Positions 1 to 6,232 of a stretch of 9,131 nucleotides of DNA are shown in pieces. A program made the position numbers and the translations under genes. The stretch comes from an uncultured Chloroflexota bacterium (GTDB taxonomy: Bacteria; Chloroflexota; Limnocylindria; Limnocylindrales; CSP1-4). The stretch is from the NCBI GenBank assembly GCA_903930745.1, contig CAIYZX010000488.1, positions 1-9,131 on the forward strand, given 5' to 3'. Numbering within the stretch: position 1 is the first letter of the stretch; each line of letters opens with the position of its first letter. The notes beneath the pieces are model-generated. The model was not told the origin of the DNA. It saw nothing but the letters and a program-made list of their open reading frames with translations, and ran no database searches.

Positions 1-675
1 ACGCTGGGCCTCATCGACTTCGACGTGGTGGACGTCTCCAACCTCCAGCGCCAGGTGCTCCACGCCACGGACCGCGTGGGGATGCCCAAGGTGGAGTCCG
101 CGCGCCGGACCATCGGGGCCTTGAACCCGGAGGTCCAGGTGGTTGCCCACGAGGAGGCGCTCCTGCCGTCCAACGTGGAGCGGGTCATCGCGGGCTATGA
201 CGTGATCCTGGACGGGACGGACACGTTCGAGACCCGGTACCTCCTGAACGATGCGGCGGTGGCGGCCGGGATCCCGGTGGCCCACGCGTCCGTCTTCCGC
301 TTCGAGGGGCAGCTCTCCACCTTCGTCCCGTACGAGGGGCCCTGCTACCGCTGCCTCTACCCCTCTCCGCCCCCGCCGGAGCTGGCCCCCGCCTGCAATG
401 TGGCCGGCGTCCTGGGCGTGGTGCCCGGGCTGATGGGCATCCTCCAGGCCACGGAGACGTTGAAGCTGCTCCTGGGCATCGGCGAGTCAATGGCCGGGCG
501 GCTGCTGCTCGTGGACACGCTGGCGATGGAGTTCACGGACCTGCGCCTGCGCCGTGATCCGGCGTGCCCGGTCTGCTCCGATGCGGCGCGTGCCGCGCGC
601 GAGGCCGGGACCCCGCTGCCCGTGCCCGGGGCGGACGCACCGGCGGTCTTCACGCTGGGCGGCCCCGGCCTGTGA
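1..675 (+). CDS. ThiF/MoeB-family (HesA/MoeB/ThiF) E1-like adenylyltransferase, 5' partial
   Basis: The reading frame is open from base 1, so the gene starts upstream; 224 C-terminal residues are visible. Enzymes of this family adenylate the C-terminal glycine of a ubiquitin-like sulfur carrier (MoaD, ThiS, CysO) with ATP, in cofactor or cysteine biosynthesis in the cytosol. Visible hallmarks, numbered from base 1, are the DFDVVDVSNLQRQ block (residues 6-18, with N14, R17 and Q18 matching ATP-contact positions of MoeB), K30, the DGTD motif (71-74), and two zinc-binding CxxC pairs (C115/C118 and C189/C192). C132 in CNVAGVLGVVPG lies where ThiF/MoeZ-type enzymes carry their conserved cysteine. 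The glycine-rich nucleotide loop must lie just outside the window. The protein ends about 30 residues after the second CxxC, so it has no C-terminal rhodanese domain, unlike MoeZ/MOCS3. The stop overlaps the next gene's GTG (GTGA, 672-675). Which carrier it serves cannot be told from this sequence. Confidence 0.95.
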   Translation, partial: TLGLIDFDVVDVSNLQRQVLHATDRVGMPKVESARRTIGALNPEVQVVAHEEALLPSNVERVIAGYDVILDGTDTFETRYLLNDAAVAAGIPVAHASVFRFEGQLSTFVPYEGPCYRCLYPSPPPPELAPACNVAGVLGVVPGLMGILQATETLKLLLGIGESMAGRLLLVDTLAMEFTDLRLRRDPACPVCSDAARAAREAGTPLPVPGADAPAVFTLGGPGL

Positions 676-1163
676 CCCACCCGGGTCCCACCGCCCCGGC
701 CACGGTCCGGCTGCCGGCGGCGATCGCGGACGCCGTCGAGGAGCAGGCCCGCGCGGAGCTGCCCAACGAGGCGTGCGGCGTCATCGTGGGGCGCGGCGAT
801 CCGCGTGCCGGGGGCGAGGCGCTCCGCTACATCCCGTGCCGGAACGCGTGCGCGTCCGCGACCCGCTTCGAGATCCACCCGGCGGACGTGGCACGCCTGG
901 TCCACGAGACGGACGCGGCGGGCGAGTCCTTCTGGGGAATCGTCCACTCGCACGTCCGCCGGCCCGCTGAGCCGTCCGCGCGCGACGTGGAGACGGCGGC
1001 CTGGTGGCCCGCCACCCTGTTCGTGCTGGTCTCGGCGAACGAGGAGCGTCGCGATCCGGTGACCGGCCGGCTGGAGCTCCGGGCCTGGCGCATCGCAGAG
1101 GGTGCGGCACACGAGGTGGGCCTGGACCTGGTGACCGCCGTTCAGCAGCAGGTCTCCGCATGA
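672..1163 (+). CDS. JAMM/MPN-domain metallopeptidase (Mov34/M67 family, Mec-like)
   Basis: This is a 163-residue protein from GTG 672. I chose that start because it overlaps the upstream stop as GTGA and puts the domain at the N-terminus; an earlier in-frame ATG at 564 lies inside the ThiF gene. The complete JAMM zinc motif is present: E33 in PNEACGVIVG, then H92-S-H94, seven residues, S102, two residues, D105 (HSHVRRPAEPSARD). The RNACAS segment (57-62) and FEIHP (66-70) are also typical of bacterial stand-alone JAMM proteins. Characterised relatives such as mycobacterial Mec cleave cysteine, or another adduct, from the C-terminus of the sulfur carrier CysO. Pairing with an E1-like enzyme supports a role in processing a ubiquitin-like sulfur carrier, probably cysteine synthesis or a related sulfur transfer. 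The substrate is inferred, not shown. The stop overlaps the next ATG (ATGA, 1160-1163). Confidence 0.93.
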   Translation: MTHPGPTAPATVRLPAAIADAVEEQARAELPNEACGVIVGRGDPRAGGEALRYIPCRNACASATRFEIHPADVARLVHETDAAGESFWGIVHSHVRRPAEPSARDVETAAWWPATLFVLVSANEERRDPVTGRLELRAWRIAEGAAHEVGLDLVTAVQQQVSA

Positions 1164-1603
1164 GCCACCAGGCCCGCATGGACCCAGCCACCGCGCGCTG
1201 GGCCTGGCTCGCCGCCGGCGCCACCGCCCTGGTTGGGGGCACGCTCCTGGGCGCCAACCCCGGCCTGCTTGCGCTCCTCGCCACGGCCCCGGCGTTCGTC
1301 CGGGCGGCCCTCGTCGCCGGCGCGGTCCTGGCCGGCGGACGCCTGCTGGTCGCTGCGCTGGTGCGTGTTGACCGGGCGCGCCCGCGCGAGGACCGGGAGC
1401 CGAGCAGCTCGGACGTGGCCGGCCTGGTGCGGGGCGTCCGACTCGTCTTCCTCGCTGTGGCCGCCTTTGCCGCCGCCGCCGGCTGGCTCCTCGGGAGCCC
1501 GCTCCCCTTCGTCGTCGCCCTCGTCATCGCGGGGGTGGACGTCCTGGAGACGAGCTTCCTCCTCGTCGTCATGGCGCGCCGCCGCGACGGCTCCGGCCCA
1601 TAG
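1160..1603 (+). CDS. Small multi-pass membrane protein of unknown function
   Basis: This is a 147-residue protein starting at ATG 1160, which overlaps the JAMM stop by four bases (ATGA); a second in-frame ATG lies at 1178. I do not recognise the family. The sequence is dominated by Ala/Leu/Val/Gly stretches that look like about four transmembrane helices: roughly residues 14-32, 47-69, 93-112 and 115-138, with 34-46 also hydrophobic. A charged loop (DRARPREDREPSSSD, 71-85) separates the two halves, and the C-terminus ends in a basic cluster (ARRRDG) that is likely cytosolic. An acidic pair sits in the last helix (GVDVLE, 125-130). There is no signal peptidase site and no catalytic motif I can name. 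The tight overlap implies co-translation with the ThiF and JAMM genes, yet a membrane partner is not a usual part of sulfur-carrier pathways. The reading frame is well supported; the function is not. Confidence 0.82.
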   Translation: MSHQARMDPATARWAWLAAGATALVGGTLLGANPGLLALLATAPAFVRAALVAGAVLAGGRLLVAALVRVDRARPREDREPSSSDVAGLVRGVRLVFLAVAAFAAAAGWLLGSPLPFVVALVIAGVDVLETSFLLVVMARRRDGSGP

Positions 1604-1616
1604 GCAGATCGCCGTA

Positions 1617-1690
1617 CGCACGGACGTGTAGGCCGAACGGTGCATCCGGGTCCCCACCGACGGGTATCTGGTGGGCCGGACGTCCGTGCG
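1617..1690 (+). repeat. Nested inverted repeat / potential long structured RNA element
   Basis: A perfect 11-base inverted repeat (CGCACGGACGT at 1617-1627, ACGTCCGTGCG at 1680-1690) encloses a second one. The inner stem pairs CCCACC (1653-1658) with GGTGGG (1670-1675) around an 11-base loop and can be lengthened by CCGG (1646-1649) with CCGG (1676-1679) across a three-base bulge. The right arms are contiguous; the left arms are separated by 18 bases that could form a tiny GCC/GGT hairpin. It lies after the stop of the membrane-protein gene and ends 13 bases before ATG 1704 of the HD-GYP gene. It could be a terminator for the upstream operon (no T-run follows), a leader structure, or a protein-binding site. 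Pairing was worked out by eye. Confidence 0.5.
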
Positions 1691-1703
1691 CCATCATGAC
1701 TCC

Positions 1704-2837
1704 ATGGGTGACCGCATTCTTCCGATGCTGCCCACGCGTCTGCGCGAGGCCCGCGTCCTCCTGGTCGATGACCAGGAGCTGAACCTGCGCGTGCTCCGCC
1801 AGGTGCTGGAGCGGGCGGGCCTGCGCAACATCACCCTGACCCAGGACCCGTTCGCCGTGGCGCCGCTCGTTGCGCTCCACCAGCCGGATCTCATCGTGGT
1901 GGATCTCCACATGCCCGGCATGGACGGCTTCGCGGTCATGGAGGCGCTCCGCCCCCAGCTGGACGCCGCGGGCTACCTGCCCATCCTCGTCCTCACCGCG
2001 GACGTCACGGACGAAGCCCGCCGCCGCGCCCTCGAGAGCGGCGCCCGGGACTTCCTGACCAAGCCAATCGACCAGATGGAGGTCATCCTCCGCACCCGCA
2101 ACCTCCTTGAGACCCGGATGCTCTATCTCGAGCTGGAGCTCAAGAACTCCGACCTTGACCGCAAGGTGAAGGAGCGGACCGCGCAGGTTGAGGCAGCCCA
2201 GCTGGAGACGCTTGACCGGCTGGCCCGGACCGCCGAGTACCGGGATGACCAGACCGGCCGCCACGTGGTCCGCGTTGGCCGTGTGGCCGCCCTGCTGGGC
2301 CGGATCCTGGGCCTGGACGAGGAGACGGTCCGCCTGTTGCGGCTCGCCGCGCCGCTCCACGACCTCGGCAAGATCGGCATCCCGGACAGCATCCTCCTTG
2401 CCCCGCGCAAGCTGGAGGCATGGGAGTTCGAGGAGATGAAGAAGCACACGCTCATCGGGAGCCAGATCCTGATGGGCAGCACCTCCAACCTCCTGCAGCT
2501 GGCCGAGCGGATCGCGATGACCCACCATGAGCGCTGGGACGGACGCGGGTACCACCAGATCCACGGCAGCGACATCCCGCTCGCCTCGCGCATCGTGGCC
2601 GTGTGCGACGTCTTCGACGCCCTGACCCACGAGCGGCCGTACAAGTCCGCGTGGCCCGTGGACCTCGCGGTGGAGGAGATCAACAAGGGCCGGGGCATGC
2701 ACTTCGACCCGGCGGTGGTGGACGCGTTCTCGCTCCTCGCCCCGGATGACCTCGTGAACCCGGCGGAGTCCGTGCCGGGTGCCGGCGGCTGGGGCGACCG
2801 CCCCATCGACGTCCGCATCCAGGTGGCCGCGACCTGA
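1704..2837 (+). CDS. Response regulator with HD-GYP output domain (predicted c-di-GMP phosphodiesterase, RpfG-like)
   Basis: From ATG 1704 the protein has 377 residues. An in-frame GTG at 1671 would add 11 residues, but it lies inside an inverted repeat; neither start has a clear Shine-Dalgarno site. Domains: REC 16-133 with acidic residues D22/D23, phosphoacceptor D67 (VVDLHMPGMDG), T98 and K120; a helical, probably coiled linker 138-168; HD-GYP about 170-345. Metal-site residues match the family: E178, H187 (TGRH), H219-D220 with K223 (HDLGKIGIPD), H248, H274-H275 and D302. The GYP signature reads HHERWDGRGYHQ, so the proline is replaced by histidine (H284). The expected reaction is hydrolysis of cyclic di-GMP to pGpG or GMP, switched by phosphorylation of D67. 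It is convergent with a hybrid kinase carrying an HPt domain, 34 bases away, which is the obvious candidate phosphodonor. The family is certain; activity with GYH is inferred. Confidence 0.95.
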   Translation: MGDRILPMLPTRLREARVLLVDDQELNLRVLRQVLERAGLRNITLTQDPFAVAPLVALHQPDLIVVDLHMPGMDGFAVMEALRPQLDAAGYLPILVLTADVTDEARRRALESGARDFLTKPIDQMEVILRTRNLLETRMLYLELELKNSDLDRKVKERTAQVEAAQLETLDRLARTAEYRDDQTGRHVVRVGRVAALLGRILGLDEETVRLLRLAAPLHDLGKIGIPDSILLAPRKLEAWEFEEMKKHTLIGSQILMGSTSNLLQLAERIAMTHHERWDGRGYHQIHGSDIPLASRIVAVCDVFDALTHERPYKSAWPVDLAVEEINKGRGMHFDPAVVDAFSLLAPDDLVNPAESVPGAGGWGDRPIDVRIQVAAT

Positions 2838-2840
2838 TCC

Positions 2841-2863
2841 CGCGGCTCGGAACCCTGGCCGCG
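2841..2863. terminator. Possible bidirectional hairpin between convergent genes
   Basis: The 34-base gap between the convergent stops contains CGCGGC (2841-2846) and GCCGCG (2858-2863), a perfect six-pair GC stem with an 11-base loop. No T-run follows on either strand, so it would be at best a weak intrinsic terminator. Its place between two facing stop codons is the main reason to list it. Confidence 0.3.
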
Positions 2864-2871
2864 CACGCCGC

Positions 2872-5800
2872 CTAGCGGCGCATCTTGGCGAGGCGCTCCA
2901 GCAGCTTCACGCGCGTGACGTCCATGATGGGCTGCAGGCTGCTGGGCCCGAAGCGGTTCGCCAGCGGGTTCTCGCCCCGGTCCTCCGCGCGCCGGATCTC
3001 GCCGTGCAGATCGCGCGCCGCGCGGTCCAGCGCCATCGCGCCCACGTTCCCGCACACGCCCTCGAGCGAGTGCAGCGCGTCGCGCACCTTCATCACGTCG
3101 CCGGCCTCCAGCGCATCGTCCACCTGGGCGACACGCTCCGCGGCATCGGCGAGGAAGAGCCGCACGATCCGCTCCACGAACGCCGGGTCGCCAAGGTCCG
3201 CGAGCCGGGCGAAGAGGTCCAGGTCCAGAACCCCGGCATCCACGTCCACGGCAGGCGCGTCCGCCACGGCCGCCGCGGGGATCACCACGGTGCGGGTGTC
3301 GCCCGGGTCCGGGCTCCAGCGCTCCAGGATGGCACCCAGCTCATCGGACCGGATTGGCTTCGCGAGGTGGTCGTCCATGCCCGCCTCCAGCATCCGGCGG
3401 ATGTCCTCCGGCAGGATGCTGGCCGTCACGGCGACCACGGGAATGGGCGGCAGGTTCGCGATCCTCTCGCGGCGACGGATCTCCCGGGCGACCGCCGGAC
3501 CGTCAAGGTTGGGCATCATCCCGTCCAGCAGGACCACGTCGAACGGCTCTGCGGCCAGGCGGGCGAGGGCGGCCACGCCATCTTCGGCCGCCACCGAGTC
3601 CACGGAGAAGCGGTCCAGGTGGACGAGGGCCACGCGACGGTTGGTGTCGTTGTCGTCCACGACGAGGACCCTTGGGCGTGCGGCAGCCGCCGGCACCTCT
3701 GGCGTGGCTCCAGGGTCGGTGGGAGCCGGGGATGATGCGACCGGCGGCACGCCCGCCTGGGCCACACCGTCCGCACCGAGGTTGCGGAGGGCGCTCCGCG
3801 TGGAGTCGCCGATCAGCGTTGCCAGGATCTCGGCCAGCCTGACCGTCCGGAAGGGTTTGCCCAGGTGCTCGTTCATGCCCGCCGCGAGGGCACGCTCGCG
3901 GTCCTCGACCATCGCATCCGCGGTCAGCGCGAGTATGGGGGTGGCAGGGGCAAGCTCCGCCTCCTCGCGTCGCCGGATCTCGCGCGCGGCGTCATACCCG
4001 TCCATGTTCGGCATGCGGACGTCCATGACGACGGCGTCGTAGCGGGCGGGCGCGAAGCGCTCGAGCGCCTCCAGCCCGTCCCAGGCCGTGTCAACCTCGG
4101 CGCCGGACCGCCGCAACGAGGCATAGGCCGTCTCGCGGTTGACGGGGTTGTCCTCCACGAGGAGGATCCTTCGCCCCGCAAGGAGCTGCGTGGACAGGTC
4201 GCCGTCGTCCGTGATGACATGGCGCTCCAGCTCCGACGGCTCACCCGCCTCGAACGGCAGCATGAAGCTGAACTTGCTGCCTTCACCAACCGTGGACACC
4301 ACGTCCATGGAGCCTCCCATCAGCTCCACCAGCTGGCGGCTGATGGTGAGGCCAAGCCCGGTTCCGCCGTAGCGGCGACTGGTGGATGACTCCGCCTGCG
4401 TGAACGGCTGGAACAGCCGCGCAAGGTCCGGGGGCGCGATGCCGATGCCGGTGTCCGAGACCTCGAAGCGCACCCAGTGTCGGGTGTCACCCGCCTGTGG
4501 CGCATCGATCATCTCTGCCCGCAGCAGCACCGATCCCTCCTCGGTGAACTTGATCGCGTTGCCGAGCAGGTTGATGAGGATCTGCCGGAGGCGCAGGGCG
4601 TCCCCCCGGACCGCGATGGGGACGTCGCGCTCCAGCCGGACGCGCAGCGGCAGGTTGCGGCGCTGGGCGGCGGGGCGGACGACGGCGCCGGCGGCAGTGA
4701 TGGCGGCGTGGAGGTCGAAGTTCGTGGACTCCAGCTCCACCCGGCCCGCCTCCACCTTGGAGAGGTCCAGGATCTGGTCGATGATGCCGAGCAGCGCCTC
4801 TGCGCTCTCGTGCACGCTCTCCGCCTGGGATCGCTGCTCCGAGGTGAGCTCCGAGCGGAGCAGGATCTCGTTCATGCCCAGGATGCCGTTCATCGGCGTC
4901 CGGATCTCGTGGCTCATGGCCGCAAGGAACGCGCTCTTGGCGGCGTTCGCCTTCTCGGCGTCCTCGGCGAGCTCCTCCGCGCGCTCCAGGGCGTACGTCA
5001 GCTGCCGGTTTGAGGCCTCCAGCGCCTCCATGGTGGCCAGGCGCTCCGTCACATCGCGGTAGACCCAGATCCACCCGGCAGCCCGGCCCGACGACGTCAC
5101 CGGCAGGAAGTCGCGCTCCACCACGCGGTTCGCCAGCATCCGGATGCGCTCGCCCTTGACCAGCTGCCCTGCCGCGAGCAGCTCGCCGATCCGCCGCTCG
5201 AACTCCGCCGGCTCCTCGAACAGGCGACCGGATGCCGCGACAAGGCCGGTGCAGTCCGTGCCAACCAGCTCGTCCGGTGCTTCGTTGAGCCCGAACATCC
5301 GGCAGAACAGGTCGTTCACGAGTCGGATCCTGTGGTGCTCGTCCTCGATCAGGACGGCCATGCGGCGGCTCGTGACCAGGGTTTCGAGGCGCGTGGCCAC
5401 GATCCGCTGCTCGCCCTCCACGAGGGCGCGCTCCATGTAGGCACCCACCTGCTGGCCCAGGGCCTGCAGCGCGATCGAGAGGTCCGTGTCGCTGGCAAGG
5501 TGGCCGGTGCCGAAGAGCGTGGCCACGCCCAGCGTGCGGCTCCGGCCGCGGACGGGGAGCGCAATGGCCACCGGGAGCCCCAGGGCGATCCCGGGGGCCA
5601 GCCAGGAGGAGAGGGAGCCGCCATCCGTGGCCTCCTCGACGGGGTCTGCCGCCGTGGCGACGAGATCCAGCAGCGCGTCTGCGTCACCGGGCTCCAAGGC
5701 TGCCACGGCCTCATCGACCCGGGCGGTCGCCGCCTCGCCCGTGGCCCACGTGGCGAGATGGACGAGGTGGTCCTCCGATGCCAGCCACGCCACACCGGCG

Positions 5801-5958
5801 GTCCACCGGCCAAGCGAGGATGCGAGCCGGAGCAGCTCGAGCGCGGCAGCAGGTGCGCCCAGTCCCCCCGCGAGGATCCGCCCGGCTTCCAGCAGCGTTG
5901 CCAGCGCCGCGGACGCGGGCGAGCCCGGCGCCGTCGCGCCGTCCTGGTCGAGCGTCAT
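2872..5958 (-). CDS. Soluble hybrid sensor histidine kinase: GAF-PAS-HisKA-HATPase-REC-REC-HPt
   Basis: The protein has 1028 residues from the ATG at 5958. In-frame GTGs at 6012 and 6042 would add a low-complexity extension and lack a better ribosome site. No transmembrane segment is visible, so it probably senses a cytosolic signal. Domains: GAF-like about 15-180; PAS about 196-305 ending in WVYRDVTERL; helical linker 306-340; HisKA with H350 (MSHEIRTPMNGILGMNEIL); HATPase with N-box NLLGNAIKF (463-471), DTGIG (502-506), FQPFTQ (516-521) and GGTGLGL (531-537); REC1 about 596-716 with D646 and K701; Ala/Pro-rich linker 735-760; REC2 about 762-882 with D812 and K867; HPt about 910-1020 with H963. 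This is a BarA/ArcB-type multistep phosphorelay layout. The HPt motif reads HSLEGVCGNVGA, with Glu where Lys is usual. The HPt would pass phosphate to a separate REC protein, and the convergent HD-GYP regulator is the nearest candidate. Confidence 0.97.
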   Translation of the reverse strand: MTLDQDGATAPGSPASAALATLLEAGRILAGGLGAPAAALELLRLASSLGRWTAGVAWLASEDHLVHLATWATGEAATARVDEAVAALEPGDADALLDLVATAADPVEEATDGGSLSSWLAPGIALGLPVAIALPVRGRSRTLGVATLFGTGHLASDTDLSIALQALGQQVGAYMERALVEGEQRIVATRLETLVTSRRMAVLIEDEHHRIRLVNDLFCRMFGLNEAPDELVGTDCTGLVAASGRLFEEPAEFERRIGELLAAGQLVKGERIRMLANRVVERDFLPVTSSGRAAGWIWVYRDVTERLATMEALEASNRQLTYALERAEELAEDAEKANAAKSAFLAAMSHEIRTPMNGILGMNEILLRSELTSEQRSQAESVHESAEALLGIIDQILDLSKVEAGRVELESTNFDLHAAITAAGAVVRPAAQRRNLPLRVRLERDVPIAVRGDALRLRQILINLLGNAIKFTEEGSVLLRAEMIDAPQAGDTRHWVRFEVSDTGIGIAPPDLARLFQPFTQAESSTSRRYGGTGLGLTISRQLVELMGGSMDVVSTVGEGSKFSFMLPFEAGEPSELERHVITDDGDLSTQLLAGRRILLVEDNPVNRETAYASLRRSGAEVDTAWDGLEALERFAPARYDAVVMDVRMPNMDGYDAAREIRRREEAELAPATPILALTADAMVEDRERALAAGMNEHLGKPFRTVRLAEILATLIGDSTRSALRNLGADGVAQAGVPPVASSPAPTDPGATPEVPAAAARPRVLVVDDNDTNRRVALVHLDRFSVDSVAAEDGVAALARLAAEPFDVVLLDGMMPNLDGPAVAREIRRRERIANLPPIPVVAVTASILPEDIRRMLEAGMDDHLAKPIRSDELGAILERWSPDPGDTRTVVIPAAAVADAPAVDVDAGVLDLDLFARLADLGDPAFVERIVRLFLADAAERVAQVDDALEAGDVMKVRDALHSLEGVCGNVGAMALDRAARDLHGEIRRAEDRGENPLANRFGPSSLQPIMDVTRVKLLERLAKMRR

Positions 5959-5973
5959 GGGGTTGTGGACCCC
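5959..5973 (-). promoter_or_regulatory. Hairpin abutting the start codon of the GAF-PAS hybrid kinase
   Basis: On the minus strand the bases directly before ATG 5958 read GGGGT-CCACA-ACCCC, a perfect five-pair stem with a five-base loop. Its 5' arm, with the preceding A, is the only Shine-Dalgarno-like stretch (AGGGG) near this start, so folding would hide it. This depends on ATG 5958 being the true start. No function has been shown. Confidence 0.35.
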
Positions 5974-6223
5974 TGGGCGTTGGCCTGCACATGAACTCCA
6001 AGCGGATCGCACGGGCGCGAGGGCATGACTGCCCGACCCCACCCGTGTGGAGCAAGGCGAGCGTACCCGATCGGCGAGGCTGCGCGACTGGCCGGAATGG
6101 GTACCGGTCGTCCGTAGGATGCAGGACCGGTCGCAGGCCGGATGGCACGGCGTGGCGCAGGGTCCATTGGGTACAGTTCACGGCACCGCTCGCAGTGGAG
6201 TACCCGCCCCTGCCCCGGCCCCT

Positions 6224-6227
6224 GGAG
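6224..6227 (+). promoter_or_regulatory. Shine-Dalgarno site for the four-PAS hybrid kinase
   Basis: GGAG sits five bases before ATG 6233. This spacing selects ATG 6233 over upstream in-frame starts (an open frame extends back to 6047) and over the in-frame GTG at 6227, which overlaps the site. Confidence 0.65.
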
Positions 6228-6232
6228 TGTCG

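Larger units (their letters stand above)
5959..6232. promoter_or_regulatory. Divergent intergenic region between two hybrid kinases
   Basis: These 274 bases separate the start codons of the two divergent kinase genes and should carry both promoters. Four copies of GGGTAC occur: minus strand 6063-6068, plus 6099-6104, plus 6169-6174, minus 6200-6205. The plus copy at 6169 extends to TGGGTACAGT, which could act as an extended -10 (TACAGT, 6172-6177) about 56 bases before ATG 6233. The minus copy at 6063 reads GGGTACGCT and could act as a -10 for the other kinase. I see no matching -35 for either. The direct repeat ACCGGTCG (6103-6110 and 6126-6133) and a five-pair hairpin GGGCA/TGCCC (6021-6034) are also present. 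The frame of the downstream kinase stays open back to 6047, but I read that as non-coding. Confidence 0.45.

Noticed and set aside
1..1163. Anti-phage ubiquitin-like system (Bil or CBASS type) based on E1 plus JAMM
   Set aside because: No E2, ubiquitin-like protein or cyclase is visible and the JAMM protein looks like a stand-alone Mec-type peptidase. The unseen upstream genes could change this, but nothing in the window supports defence.
1604..1703. c-di-GMP riboswitch (GEMM-I or GEMM-II) before the HD-GYP gene
   Set aside because: The gap is strongly structured, but I could not match the conserved core or tetraloop-receptor bases of either class as I recall them. Kept only as an unexplained hairpin.
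1569..2702. Open frame of 377 codons on the minus strand across the HD-GYP gene
   Set aside because: Rich in His/Val/Ala/Gln without recognisable motifs; the overlapping plus-strand gene is a full REC-HD-GYP protein.
2841..2863. Confident rho-independent terminator between the convergent genes
   Set aside because: The stem is real but short, and no T-run follows on either strand, so it is listed only as a low-confidence hairpin.
2779..3735. Plus-strand open frame overlapping the 3' end of the GAF-PAS hybrid kinase
   Set aside because: No domain and biased His/Arg/Val composition; it lies opposite the REC2 and HPt coding sequence of the real gene.
6047..6232. 62-residue N-terminal extension of the four-PAS kinase
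   Set aside because: The frame is open only because GC-rich DNA has few stops. The composition is low-complexity, and GGAG at 6224 with ATG 6233 gives a better start.
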